This document shows, piece by piece, positions 1-8,043 of a stretch of 49,508 nt of DNA (positions within the stretch are counted from its first letter, which is position 1; each line of letters starts with the position of its first letter). The notes under the pieces are model-generated. The model saw only the letters and a program-made list of their open reading frames with translations. It did no database searches and was not told where the DNA came from. The stretch covers positions 1 to 49,508 of the forward strand of contig JABDCK010000006.1 in the NCBI GenBank assembly GCA_013288185.1, read 5' to 3'. A program made the position numbers and the translations under genes. This DNA is from Gammaproteobacteria bacterium. GTDB lineage: Bacteria; Pseudomonadota; Gammaproteobacteria; Berkiellales; Berkiellaceae.

Positions 1-1
1 G

Positions 2-3000
2 CTTAATCTAGATGTGGAAAATATTTATTTTTACGATGAGACATTAAATGCGTTACAATTATTTTTAAATGAAATTAAAACACCGGATGAACATGAGATT
101 GCGGTCAATCTCATTATCCACCTGTGTACACAGTCATTTTCTGAAATTTCAGAAAAATTAACTCTCTGGATGATTGATAATAAAAAAGATTTATTAAAAC
201 AGGTAATAAAACATTTTCCTAATTATAAAATTTTTCTGTCGCAAAGTTTTGAGATTGGGATTAAAGTATATAATGAAGATAGATGGAAAGCGTTTGTAAG
301 TTCGTTTAAAAAGCTCTTGTTATCTGACCTTCTCGCTCAGGAAGATGTTGATAATTGTTTTTTTCAACTACAGAAATATCGGGCATTGTATGGGCATGAT
401 GAAGCTTACAACCGTCATATTAATGAAATTGAAGAGATTTTACGCGCATCAGATAAAATAAATCAACAAACAATTAATACCATCAACTGCTTTAATTTTT
501 TGAATGAACATGGTTTAAACGAGGGAGTCTTAATAGATTTTCTAAATAAAGGAATTGATGTTAATTGGTTATTACGAAAAGCGGTGCAACTTAGTCGCTA
601 TGATATAGTTAAATTTCTATTGGCGCAAAAAATCCATCCTGTCACAAATAAAAATTTTGTACTAGCCAGTGCATTATCTGCTTATCCTGCATATGACAAG
701 GAATTATTTAACATAGCAATAGACAATGAAGTTCCATTAGATGAAGCTTTTTCTGAAGATGCTGGGCTTGGACCTGGATTTTTAACTCCTTTCATGTTTG
801 CTATATTACAAGCCCAAAGGATACCTGAAAATTTTGAACTTCCGGAAAAGCTGTTAAATTATGGCAAAGATTTGAATATTAATTATACAAATCCATTAAA
901 TGTTTTGTCTGAAATGGGAGAGTCAAATTCAGCGTTGACCTTGGCAATTCGTATTAATCATTCAAAAGCACTGATTGATAAATTACTTGCGAGAAATGAC
1001 ATAGATGTCACCCTTTTGAATAACTTAGCAATAAGAATTGCTTTCAATAATAGAGACTATGGCTTATGCAAAAAACTCTATGCAAAGGGAGCAAGAATTC
1101 CCGCTGTAACTTATGATAAACCATCAATATGGGAATTATATTTTAGTGCTAAATATCAAACTTTTGAGAATGCTTCAGCGCTACAATTTATGTTTGACAT
1201 GGGTTTTCAAATAATAGATGGGGAAAGTTTTTTAATCAGTGCACTACAAGATAACATGATTGATGATGCCAAATTATTATATGAGAAAGGGGCAAGAATT
1301 TCATCAGGGGACTCTGTGCAAGTTTTTTGCATTAATGAATTTAAAAAAATCATCGCAACCGATAATGCCGATGAGGTAAACTTACGTATCAAAATGGGGA
1401 TAAATCCAAATTACCTTGATGGGAAATATTTAGAATATGCCATAAGTAAATCTTGTTATAATAGTCTTGTGGCTTTATTTGAAGCGGGCGCTCGGCCAGA
1501 TAAAGAAAAAATAGAGAATATCTTAACCTTGGCAATTGAAATAGGTTTTATATCTGGCTTTGAATACTTGATAACCCAATTGAAAATGACTCTTGAGGAG
1601 GCGCTAAGCAGTAGCACACTAGACAGGTTATTAGATACTTTTTGTAGAGAAGGACCTTCAGAAACAATCGATTTTTTACTTAGATATGAAGAGGTACGTA
1701 AGAAAATCGCCACACTTAATTACAAACCCCTTAAAGAAGCGATGAGGTGTAAACAATTTCACATTGCAGATAACATTATCAAGCTAATTGAAGAAGGAAG
1801 CATTCAAGGTAAGGGCGTTGAAGAAGTGGAAGATATCATTGCAGAAAGAAATCTTCAACGAAAGTTCCAAGAAGGTAAAGGAATTGATTTATTTCCTGAT
1901 TTGCCTGAAAGTGAAATGATTCAATTTACCGCTGAAGGTGTACCACAAAGTGTTAAACGTGCACAAACTGGTCAAATCGTTCAAGGGCCCAAAGTTAAAA
2001 ATCAAATGACGTATGATCTTGAATATATTGTTAAAGCTATATTAGAGAATTATGAAGGTGTACAAGTTTCTAATCTCAATAGTGAATATTTAATCACTAT
2101 TGGAGATAAAATATTTAATTTGACAGAAATTTTAAAGAAAGCAGATTTAACGCAACTGCAGCTTACCAAATCATTTGAAGCATATGTTAATTTTTTAAAT
2201 GACAAAGCTCAGATGAAGCCGCGACAACCTGGCTTAGATGATATTGCGGATGTCACTTTTCTTTCAGAACGGGTCAAAGATACAAAGCTAGAAGGGTTAC
2301 ATTATGCAGAATTAGCCGCCATTAATATTTATACTCAGAATGACTATACAAAGCTGAATGGTTTATTGCGTGGGGATAGTAATCGCTTTGCGAATAGTGA
2401 GGTGAAGGAAATCTTATTACATTGTGTCATGGCTTCTTCTGGATTATCTCATATACCAGATCAGACGCTAGAATATACTTATCGAGTTGAGAGTGAGTTA
2501 CCCAAATCGGTACTACAAACACGCATTAAGTCGGCAAAAAGTTCCCTTGATGATCCTTATATTGATGATGAGATGGGATTTATTAGCGCCTCTCTTGAAA
2601 AACCCGCAGAAAACTTTACAGGAACTTGTCGCAGCATTTATTATGGAATAAGCGGTAAAGATATAAGTATAATTTCCTGGAAACCTGAAGAGCGTGAATA
2701 TCTTATTCCACGCACACAAATAAAATGGATTGATCACAAAAAAATCTTAGACGTAGATTATTTTGTGGCTGCGCCGGTAAATTCACCCATTGGCCTTCGC
2801 GCAGCGCAAGGAATGGGTTATCCGGTGGGAGCTGAGCAACCGTTGAATGAAGAGGCTTTAATCAGTGAATATTTTTTACACCTTATTCAGTTACAAAATG
2901 ATGCTGTTATTGCCGGCGCAGGTACAGAGACCTATGTAAAATTGAAACTGGATCAGCTTAAGGATATCAAAGAAACCATAGAACACCTTTTAAAAACAGA

Positions 3001-4120
3001 TATGCCTATGATGGAGAAATTTTCTCTTATACAGGGAAAAGCCAATTTTTTTAATATGAAAGGTACGCAAGCTATAGAGATTACGAGAGAAAAGCCGTTA
3101 GCGGGTTATATTGCAGAAAGTTTGGAAGATTATGAAAATAATATACAGCGTCTAATCAAAGTTGAAAATAAAATGAAGGAAAATCAGGTTTATCAAAATT
3201 ATCTACCAACCATGTCAAACGCCATTGATGCAGTGAACGTCCTTTTGCAAAAGCCGTTTGGTGAAGAAGGTAAGGCATTATTTGAAGATAAATATTTTCA
3301 ATTATGTTCTGATGACTGGCAGCTTCCACTAGATGGAGTAACGATTCAACGCCCCAATCATGGCTTGGCGCATACTTTGCGCACATCCTATTTAGTCCCA
3401 TTAGTCGCGCATTATTTAACGGCAAATAATCCGGATGATTCTGATTTTGTGTTTACGGAAAGTGAAATTAAAAAAATGCAATTAGCTTCTTTATTTTTTG
3501 TCGTGGGTCGGAAAAATGAATTAAGCCCTGGTGACGAAGGTGGAGAATATGTTAAATTTCGCCAACAATCAAAAGAGGCCTTTATTCAATATAGTCAAGC
3601 ACATCCAGAGGAAATGAAAGCATTATTTGGCGCCGATGATTTTGCATCAACAGCGGAATTTAAAGACTATTGTACTTATATTGAATCAGGTACGCCATCG
3701 GAAACTAGTAAAAATAGAATCAGATGGGTTTTGTATATTTGTCATAATCTTGATTTACCAAGATGTAGATTAAAAGCAAATATTGATGAAGTCAAGCAAT
3801 ATATTAAAGAACAAGTTATTTCAAACGAAACAGATCTCGAGGCTCTTTTTGAATATGGTAAAGAACTAATCAAGCAAACAGGCGATAGGTTAAGGGGAGG
3901 CGAAGCCTATGAAAATACCTATTATCAGTCAACCCTATTTAAATCATGCAGCACAGATTCTAGATTTTGTTTAGATACGCTATCAAAAGTAGTACCACCG
4001 TTTTCTTCTTTATCAACCGAACGTGCTGCTGCATTACAACCGCAGCCTGCAGTACTCAAAACAGAGAAAGAAAAGCCTTTAGCAGTAAAGAAAAATATAA
4101 ATAAAATGAAAAATAAATAA
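2..4120 (+). CDS. Ankyrin-repeat protein with SidE-like ADP-ribosyltransferase and phosphodiesterase domains, 5' partial
   Basis: The reading frame is open to the left edge; GTG at 14 is the first start-like codon but has no ribosome site, so the true start probably lies outside the window. Residues are counted from that GTG. Residues about 150-620 hold divergent ankyrin-like helical repeats (LYEKGAR, LFEAGAR). Residues about 750-900 look like an R-S-E mono-ADP-ribosyltransferase: LLRG with Arg786, SAS with Ser858, and EREYLIP with Glu893 and Glu895. Residues about 1020-1290 resemble the SidE phosphodiesterase: HGLAH (His1116, His1120), GRKNE (Glu1169) and CHNLDLPRC (His1244). In Legionella SidE proteins these two activities attach phosphoribosyl-ubiquitin to host proteins, with the phosphodiesterase before the transferase; here the order is reversed and no deubiquitinase domain is seen. 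The C terminus is lysine-rich. A translocated effector role is inferred from the architecture. Confidence 0.75.
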   Translation, partial: LNLDVENIYFYDETLNALQLFLNEIKTPDEHEIAVNLIIHLCTQSFSEISEKLTLWMIDNKKDLLKQVIKHFPNYKIFLSQSFEIGIKVYNEDRWKAFVSSFKKLLLSDLLAQEDVDNCFFQLQKYRALYGHDEAYNRHINEIEEILRASDKINQQTINTINCFNFLNEHGLNEGVLIDFLNKGIDVNWLLRKAVQLSRYDIVKFLLAQKIHPVTNKNFVLASALSAYPAYDKELFNIAIDNEVPLDEAFSEDAGLGPGFLTPFMFAILQAQRIPENFELPEKLLNYGKDLNINYTNPLNVLSEMGESNSALTLAIRINHSKALIDKLLARNDIDVTLLNNLAIRIAFNNRDYGLCKKLYAKGARIPAVTYDKPSIWELYFSAKYQTFENASALQFMFDMGFQIIDGESFLISALQDNMIDDAKLLYEKGARISSGDSVQVFCINEFKKIIATDNADEVNLRIKMGINPNYLDGKYLEYAISKSCYNSLVALFEAGARPDKEKIENILTLAIEIGFISGFEYLITQLKMTLEEALSSSTLDRLLDTFCREGPSETIDFLLRYEEVRKKIATLNYKPLKEAMRCKQFHIADNIIKLIEEGSIQGKGVEEVEDIIAERNLQRKFQEGKGIDLFPDLPESEMIQFTAEGVPQSVKRAQTGQIVQGPKVKNQMTYDLEYIVKAILENYEGVQVSNLNSEYLITIGDKIFNLTEILKKADLTQLQLTKSFEAYVNFLNDKAQMKPRQPGLDDIADVTFLSERVKDTKLEGLHYAELAAINIYTQNDYTKLNGLLRGDSNRFANSEVKEILLHCVMASSGLSHIPDQTLEYTYRVESELPKSVLQTRIKSAKSSLDDPYIDDEMGFISASLEKPAENFTGTCRSIYYGISGKDISIISWKPEEREYLIPRTQIKWIDHKKILDVDYFVAAPVNSPIGLRAAQGMGYPVGAEQPLNEEALISEYFLHLIQLQNDAVIAGAGTETYVKLKLDQLKDIKETIEHLLKTDMPMMEKFSLIQGKANFFNMKGTQAIEITREKPLAGYIAESLEDYENNIQRLIKVENKMKENQVYQNYLPTMSNAIDAVNVLLQKPFGEEGKALFEDKYFQLCSDDWQLPLDGVTIQRPNHGLAHTLRTSYLVPLVAHYLTANNPDDSDFVFTESEIKKMQLASLFFVVGRKNELSPGDEGGEYVKFRQQSKEAFIQYSQAHPEEMKALFGADDFASTAEFKDYCTYIESGTPSETSKNRIRWVLYICHNLDLPRCRLKANIDEVKQYIKEQVISNETDLEALFEYGKELIKQTGDRLRGGEAYENTYYQSTLFKSCSTDSRFCLDTLSKVVPPFSSLSTERAAALQPQPAVLKTEKEKPLAVKKNINKMKNK

Positions 4121-4123
4121 TTT

Positions 4124-4148
4124 GTAGAAGTTTGATTCAAACTTCTAC
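4124..4148. repeat. 25-bp palindrome with a single-base centre
   Basis: Two perfect 12-base arms flank one T, starting 3 bases after the stop of the ankyrin gene. It could act as a terminator hairpin or as half of a composite element with the larger palindrome 4 bases downstream. No T-run follows it. Confidence 0.7.
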
Positions 4149-4152
4149 TACA

Positions 4153-4209
4153 TATGAACTTCTCCCTCTGAATATCAGTTTAACTGATATTCAGAGGGAG
4201 AAGTTCATA
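4153..4209. repeat. 57-bp near-perfect palindrome between convergent genes
   Basis: Two perfect 28-base arms flank a single T at 4181. It fills the gap between the convergent ankyrin gene and MATE gene, so a bidirectional terminator is the simplest role. It lacks a clear flanking T-run, and the arms are unusually long for an intrinsic terminator, so a repeat-element relic is also possible. Confidence 0.8.
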
Positions 4210-4222
4210 CGAAATCTATTAG

Positions 4223-5608
4223 TTAGGCTAATAACGATTTCTTTTGCCAAGCTCCCTTGCGATAGTATTTAACAAAACAAAGGCAGTTAATAATGCTAAA
4301 GCCAGCCATTAAATAGCCCACCACATACACAGGAGCGCCCAGGAGATAGATAATGATAAAATAAGGTAGTACCCCAAAGAACCAACCGTTAATGGCATTA
4401 ATTTTCATCACAAAGCGGGTATCTCCTGCGGCCGTTAAAATACCGGCAATAACCCAATTGATCCCATCAAACCAAAAACCCAACCATACCCACAAACAGG
4501 CATCAGCGGCAAGTAAGACTAATGATTCACTCACGTTTTTATCTTCTTGGGAGGAGAGTATTTGCATGCAGTATTCAGGAAATATAACTAATGGGAGTGC
4601 TAATAATAAAGAAATATAGCTCTGTAAGCGAATGCCTGAGCGTAGGACTTTATTAATTCCTTCACGCTGATTAGCACCAATTAAATTAGCACAAACGGTA
4701 CTGACAGATTTTTGCAGGCCATCTACAATAAACATCAGTAATATCCAAACGCTTTGCAACATGGCAAATACAGTAATATGTTCAAAGCTAACCTTGGTGA
4801 GAATAAACATAACCACGGCCCAAGCCGCAATATGTACCATATGTCCAATAGCATTCGGTGCGCCAACTTTCAGGCATTGCATAAATAAGGGTGGACAGAA
4901 TTGCCAATGATGGGTGTTAAAACGCAGGCGATTATCTTTCCATAAAAAGCGGGTTATTAAGATAACGGCATTTAAACTTTGTGCAAGCCCCGTCGCCAGG
5001 GCAGCGCCGTGTGCGCCCATTGCCGGGAAGTGCCCATAACCAAATACAAACCATAAATCTAAGATAAAATTAATGCCGCTGGCAATTAATAAGACGGTGG
5101 TAACAAATTTTACTTTCCCTTGCCCAATAAAAAATCCACCGAGTGCGGCATTCAATGGGAAAATAGGGCCAAAGAATAATAGTGTGCTTAAGAATGGCCT
5201 GCCTTCAAGTACGGTTTCAGCAGGAATAAACAGCGTACTTCCCCAAAGGGCTAAAATGGTAAAGGGAATGGTAGTCAGCAGAGAAAACCAGATCATTTGC
5301 CAAACGGGTTTAGCCAATTCACTATATCTTTTGGCACCATTGTATTGACCGACAAAGCTTTGTGCCATAGCGGCAATACAAATACTGCCAAATTGAAATA
5401 CCGCAAAGACAATCCCTGCGCTGGCAGCAGCATTCATAGCAGTGGCGCTATAATGAGATAAAACGACTCTATCAATAAATATCATGAGGGTGCCCGAGAG
5501 GGCTGAAAGCATAAGCGGAATGGCGAGTGCGCAGAGTTCTTTGACGCTACCTACCGCGTGTTTTGTTAGCTGGCTTTGTTTTTCTGAGATTTCTGATAAT
5601 AACGACAT
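4223..5608 (-). CDS. MATE family efflux transporter
   Basis: A 461-residue polytopic membrane protein with about twelve hydrophobic segments in two similar halves, the usual MATE length and layout. The early segment PLMLSALSGTLMIFIDRVVL and the following FGSICIAAMAQSFVGQYNG stretch match the substrate-cavity helices of NorM/DinF-type exporters, which expel cationic drugs or metabolites in exchange for Na+ or H+. The start at 5608 lies just before the first helix; no strong ribosome site is visible. The gene stands alone, with a Nudix gene divergent to it and a large palindrome behind its stop. Substrate cannot be read from the sequence. Confidence 0.88.
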   Translation of the reverse strand: MSLLSEISEKQSQLTKHAVGSVKELCALAIPLMLSALSGTLMIFIDRVVLSHYSATAMNAAASAGIVFAVFQFGSICIAAMAQSFVGQYNGAKRYSELAKPVWQMIWFSLLTTIPFTILALWGSTLFIPAETVLEGRPFLSTLLFFGPIFPLNAALGGFFIGQGKVKFVTTVLLIASGINFILDLWFVFGYGHFPAMGAHGAALATGLAQSLNAVILITRFLWKDNRLRFNTHHWQFCPPLFMQCLKVGAPNAIGHMVHIAAWAVVMFILTKVSFEHITVFAMLQSVWILLMFIVDGLQKSVSTVCANLIGANQREGINKVLRSGIRLQSYISLLLALPLVIFPEYCMQILSSQEDKNVSESLVLLAADACLWVWLGFWFDGINWVIAGILTAAGDTRFVMKINAINGWFFGVLPYFIIIYLLGAPVYVVGYLMAGFSIINCLCFVKYYRKGAWQKKSLLA

Positions 5609-5769
5609 AAGGGTATCACCATGGTTTGTGGGTAAATAGCTGAAAACATTTGAATTTGCTTACAGATTCTCATGGGGATATCTCCTTATAGGTAAATAAA
5701 ATACTAAACACGCTTTTTGCATTGTATCATGGATTTTTACTTTGTCATGGCTAAAGGGGCGATAAACGG

Positions 5770-6402
5770 ATGGATGGTCAAAAACAACAGCTTCAATGGT
5801 TGCAATGGGTCAGTGAAATTCAGGCAATTGCGCAAACCGGCTTAACCTTTGCAAAAGATCCTTTTGATAAACAACGTTATGAAAGCCTTTTACAATTAGC
5901 GGCGCAAATGATGGCGGCAAAATCTTTAGATTCGTTTGAAACTATTTTGAGCTTGTTTCAGTCACAGGCAGGTTATGCCACCCCGAAAATAGATGTGCGT
6001 GGTGCTGCATTTAAAGACGATAAAGTATTATTAGTAAAAGAGCGTTCAGACCAACGATGGACCTTACCCGGCGGCTATGCAGACGTGAACTGTTCCCCCG
6101 CTTTTTGTGTGCAAAAAGAATTTTTTGAAGAATCGGGTTTTGAGGTACAGGTAAAGAAATTTATTGGACTTTATGACAAATTGAAGCATCAACACCCGCC
6201 ATCATGGCCACACACCTACAAGTGCTTTTTTCTGTGTGAAATTGTTGGTGGTGTGGCAAAGCCCAGTATAGAAACCAGTGAAATAGATTTTTTCTCCTTG
6301 GCGTGTTTACCAGAACTTTCGTTACCGCGGGTTACGCAGGCGCAGATTATGCGTTGTTATGCGCATGCGCTTAACCCAGAACTGCCTTCAGATTTCGAAT
6401 GA
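5770..6402 (+). CDS. Nudix hydrolase with N-terminal helical domain (YjhB-like)
   Basis: A 210-residue protein. Residues 1-65 form the helical N-terminal domain typical of ADP-ribose-type Nudix enzymes of the YjhB group, and residues 70-200 form the Nudix fold. The Nudix box starts at Gly102 and keeps Glu117, Glu120, Glu121 and Gly123, so the metal-binding core REUxEE is nearly intact. Two consensus positions differ: the early glutamate is Cys108 and the arginine is Lys116. Family members hydrolyse nucleoside diphosphate derivatives with Mg2+ or Mn2+. The stop codon abuts the open frame of the next gene, so the two may be co-transcribed. Substrate is not assigned. Confidence 0.85.
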   Translation: MDGQKQQLQWLQWVSEIQAIAQTGLTFAKDPFDKQRYESLLQLAAQMMAAKSLDSFETILSLFQSQAGYATPKIDVRGAAFKDDKVLLVKERSDQRWTLPGGYADVNCSPAFCVQKEFFEESGFEVQVKKFIGLYDKLKHQHPPSWPHTYKCFFLCEIVGGVAKPSIETSEIDFFSLACLPELSLPRVTQAQIMRCYAHALNPELPSDFE

Positions 6403-6474
6403 GTGTTAGTTGGCACACAGTGTCAATTCGCCTATAATCAAAAGACAGTTTCAAAGCAACCAAGAGGAAAATTT

Positions 6475-6894
6475 GTGAAAAAGGTAATATATTTTTTCAT
6501 TGGCTGTATGTTGCTTGGGCTTTTTTTTGCAATAGTCGCCAGTCTGCTTCCTGTATTTCCTACCATGGGCAAAAGCTTTTTAATCGCCATTGAGCAAAAG
6601 CATTATCCAGATGCTTACCTTATGTTTTCGGATAATTTTAAACAACAATATGATTATCCAACTTTTGAGCGAAATATTGCGCTCAGTGGATTAGATCAAT
6701 ACAAAAGTGTCGTATGGATGAAAAATGTTCAAGATCGTAAGCAAAAGAATGGCTATATTGTTGGCTTGATAACTATGAAGGACGACAAAAAAGTTCCCAT
6801 TGAAATTGATTTTATCGATCAGCAAGGAGAATCGCTACCAGACAAGGGATGGCGAATTGAGAGTTTTAAGCTGCTACCGCCACGTAATTACTGA
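6475..6894 (+). CDS. Small single-pass membrane protein, unknown function
   Basis: I place the start at GTG 6475, preceded by an AAGAGG ribosome site, rather than at GTG 6403, because this puts a short basic start (KK) directly before one transmembrane segment (about residues 4-24). The remaining ~115 residues are a soluble domain with the pattern of NTF2-like or DUF4864-like folds: an early helix containing YPDAYLMFSDNFKQQ, then strands ending in GWRIESFKL. The domain probably faces the periplasm. It follows the Nudix gene and overlaps the tail of the opposite-strand gene by 7 bases. No catalytic motif is seen, and the fold similarity is tentative. Confidence 0.65.
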   Translation: MKKVIYFFIGCMLLGLFFAIVASLLPVFPTMGKSFLIAIEQKHYPDAYLMFSDNFKQQYDYPTFERNIALSGLDQYKSVVWMKNVQDRKQKNGYIVGLITMKDDKKVPIEIDFIDQQGESLPDKGWRIESFKLLPPRNY

Positions 6895-7241
6895 GCCTTT
6901 TTAGATCTTTTGTTTTTCTTGCCTTTTCTGATAGAAAGCGAGGCCGTTTCCATTGGTGGGATAGGGACCAAGGCCACTTCTGAGACTGCGGGATTGCTCT
7001 GGCTAGAGGTTTGTGTTGCAGAAGGTACATAGTTAGCATACGCTTGCTGCCACCAACGTAAGTATTCTAAGGGTTTTAGATTAGATAAGAAGTGGATAAA
7101 CTTTTTAAGACCATTAATTACTTTTTCAAGCGCAGGTAAATCCACAATGTCTGCAGCACTGATAAAAGACTTGGCCGGTTGGATTTGGCTCAGCAATTGT
7201 TGGGTAGCCAATGCGCGCTGGCGTCTTTGTTGAATATCCAA
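6888..7241 (-). CDS. Hypothetical protein with basic C-terminal tail
   Basis: A 117-residue protein I do not recognise. The first 75 residues look helical (IQQRRQRALATQQLL, then LEKVINGLKKFIHFLSNL), followed by a Ser/Thr/Pro-rich linker and a strongly basic end (KGKKNKRSKK). No signal peptide, membrane helix or cysteine motif is present. It is convergent with the preceding membrane-protein gene, overlapping it by 7 bases, and divergent from the dipeptidase gene. The basic tail would fit nucleic-acid contact or a secretion signal, but nothing decides between these. Confidence 0.5.
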   Translation of the reverse strand: MDIQQRRQRALATQQLLSQIQPAKSFISAADIVDLPALEKVINGLKKFIHFLSNLKPLEYLRWWQQAYANYVPSATQTSSQSNPAVSEVALVPIPPMETASLSIRKGKKNKRSKKAQ

Positions 7242-7374
7242 AACAAAACCTCTTAAATGGCGGTTAAACTTATTGGTGACATACTAAAAGAATTTATGCA
7301 AAATTTCCCCTCATTTCCGATGAGAATACGGTAAAATAAGATATACGGTTTCCATTATAGAGAACTAACTTGCC

Positions 7375-8043
7375 ATGAAGAAAAATCAGTGTCCAGACGG
7401 GTTTTCGGTGCTCTCCCAGCAGATCCCTGCATTGCACACTGATTTAAAATATTGCACGGCGGATAATATCATTGGGCGTGCCCTAGAGGGGTATGCCCCA
7501 GATGGGGTGCCGATTTTGACGCAGCAGGCCACGCAGTCTTTGGCAAAGATTGCAGCTGCACTGATGCAGCCGAGTATTTGTAAGACGTTAAATGTAGTCG
7601 CACCGGCCATATTGATATTGGATGCGTATAGGCCGCAGATGGCGAGTGAAGATTTTTGGCAATGGAGTCAAACGGATTGTGATAAAACCAAGGCCGCCTA
7701 TTTTCCCAACCTTCCTAAAGTTGAACTTTTTGCTTTAGGATACTTTGGACGTCAGTCCAGTCATTCGCGTGGAAGTACCATTGATTTGACGATTATAGAA
7801 ACAGCCCATGGCAAGTGTACGCCTATAGATATGGGTACACCATTTGATTTTATGGATGTGTTATCCCATCCGGATAACAAAGACGTTTCACCCACAGCGT
7901 TTAAGAACCGTCAATTTTTAAGGCAGCTCATGCAGGATTTTGGTTGGCAGGGTATAAAGGAAGAATGGTGGCATTTTACCTTGTGTGATGAGCCTTTTCC
8001 CAATACTTATTTTAATTTCCCCGTCTTAAATTATGAAGAATAA
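7375..8043 (+). CDS. ddpX: D-alanyl-D-alanine dipeptidase (VanX/DdpX type)
   Basis: A 222-residue zinc dipeptidase of peptidase family M15D that splits D-Ala-D-Ala. All signature sites are present: DAYRP with Arg86, SSHSRGSTID giving the zinc ligands His130 and Asp137, and EWWH giving the catalytic Glu197 and the third ligand His200. Spacing matches VanX. There is no signal peptide, so it is cytoplasmic like VanX. With no van genes nearby, recycling of cell-wall dipeptide is more likely than glycopeptide resistance. The stop overlaps the possible first start codon of argS, so the two genes are probably coupled. Confidence 0.9.
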   Translation: MKKNQCPDGFSVLSQQIPALHTDLKYCTADNIIGRALEGYAPDGVPILTQQATQSLAKIAAALMQPSICKTLNVVAPAILILDAYRPQMASEDFWQWSQTDCDKTKAAYFPNLPKVELFALGYFGRQSSHSRGSTIDLTIIETAHGKCTPIDMGTPFDFMDVLSHPDNKDVSPTAFKNRQFLRQLMQDFGWQGIKEEWWHFTLCDEPFPNTYFNFPVLNYEE

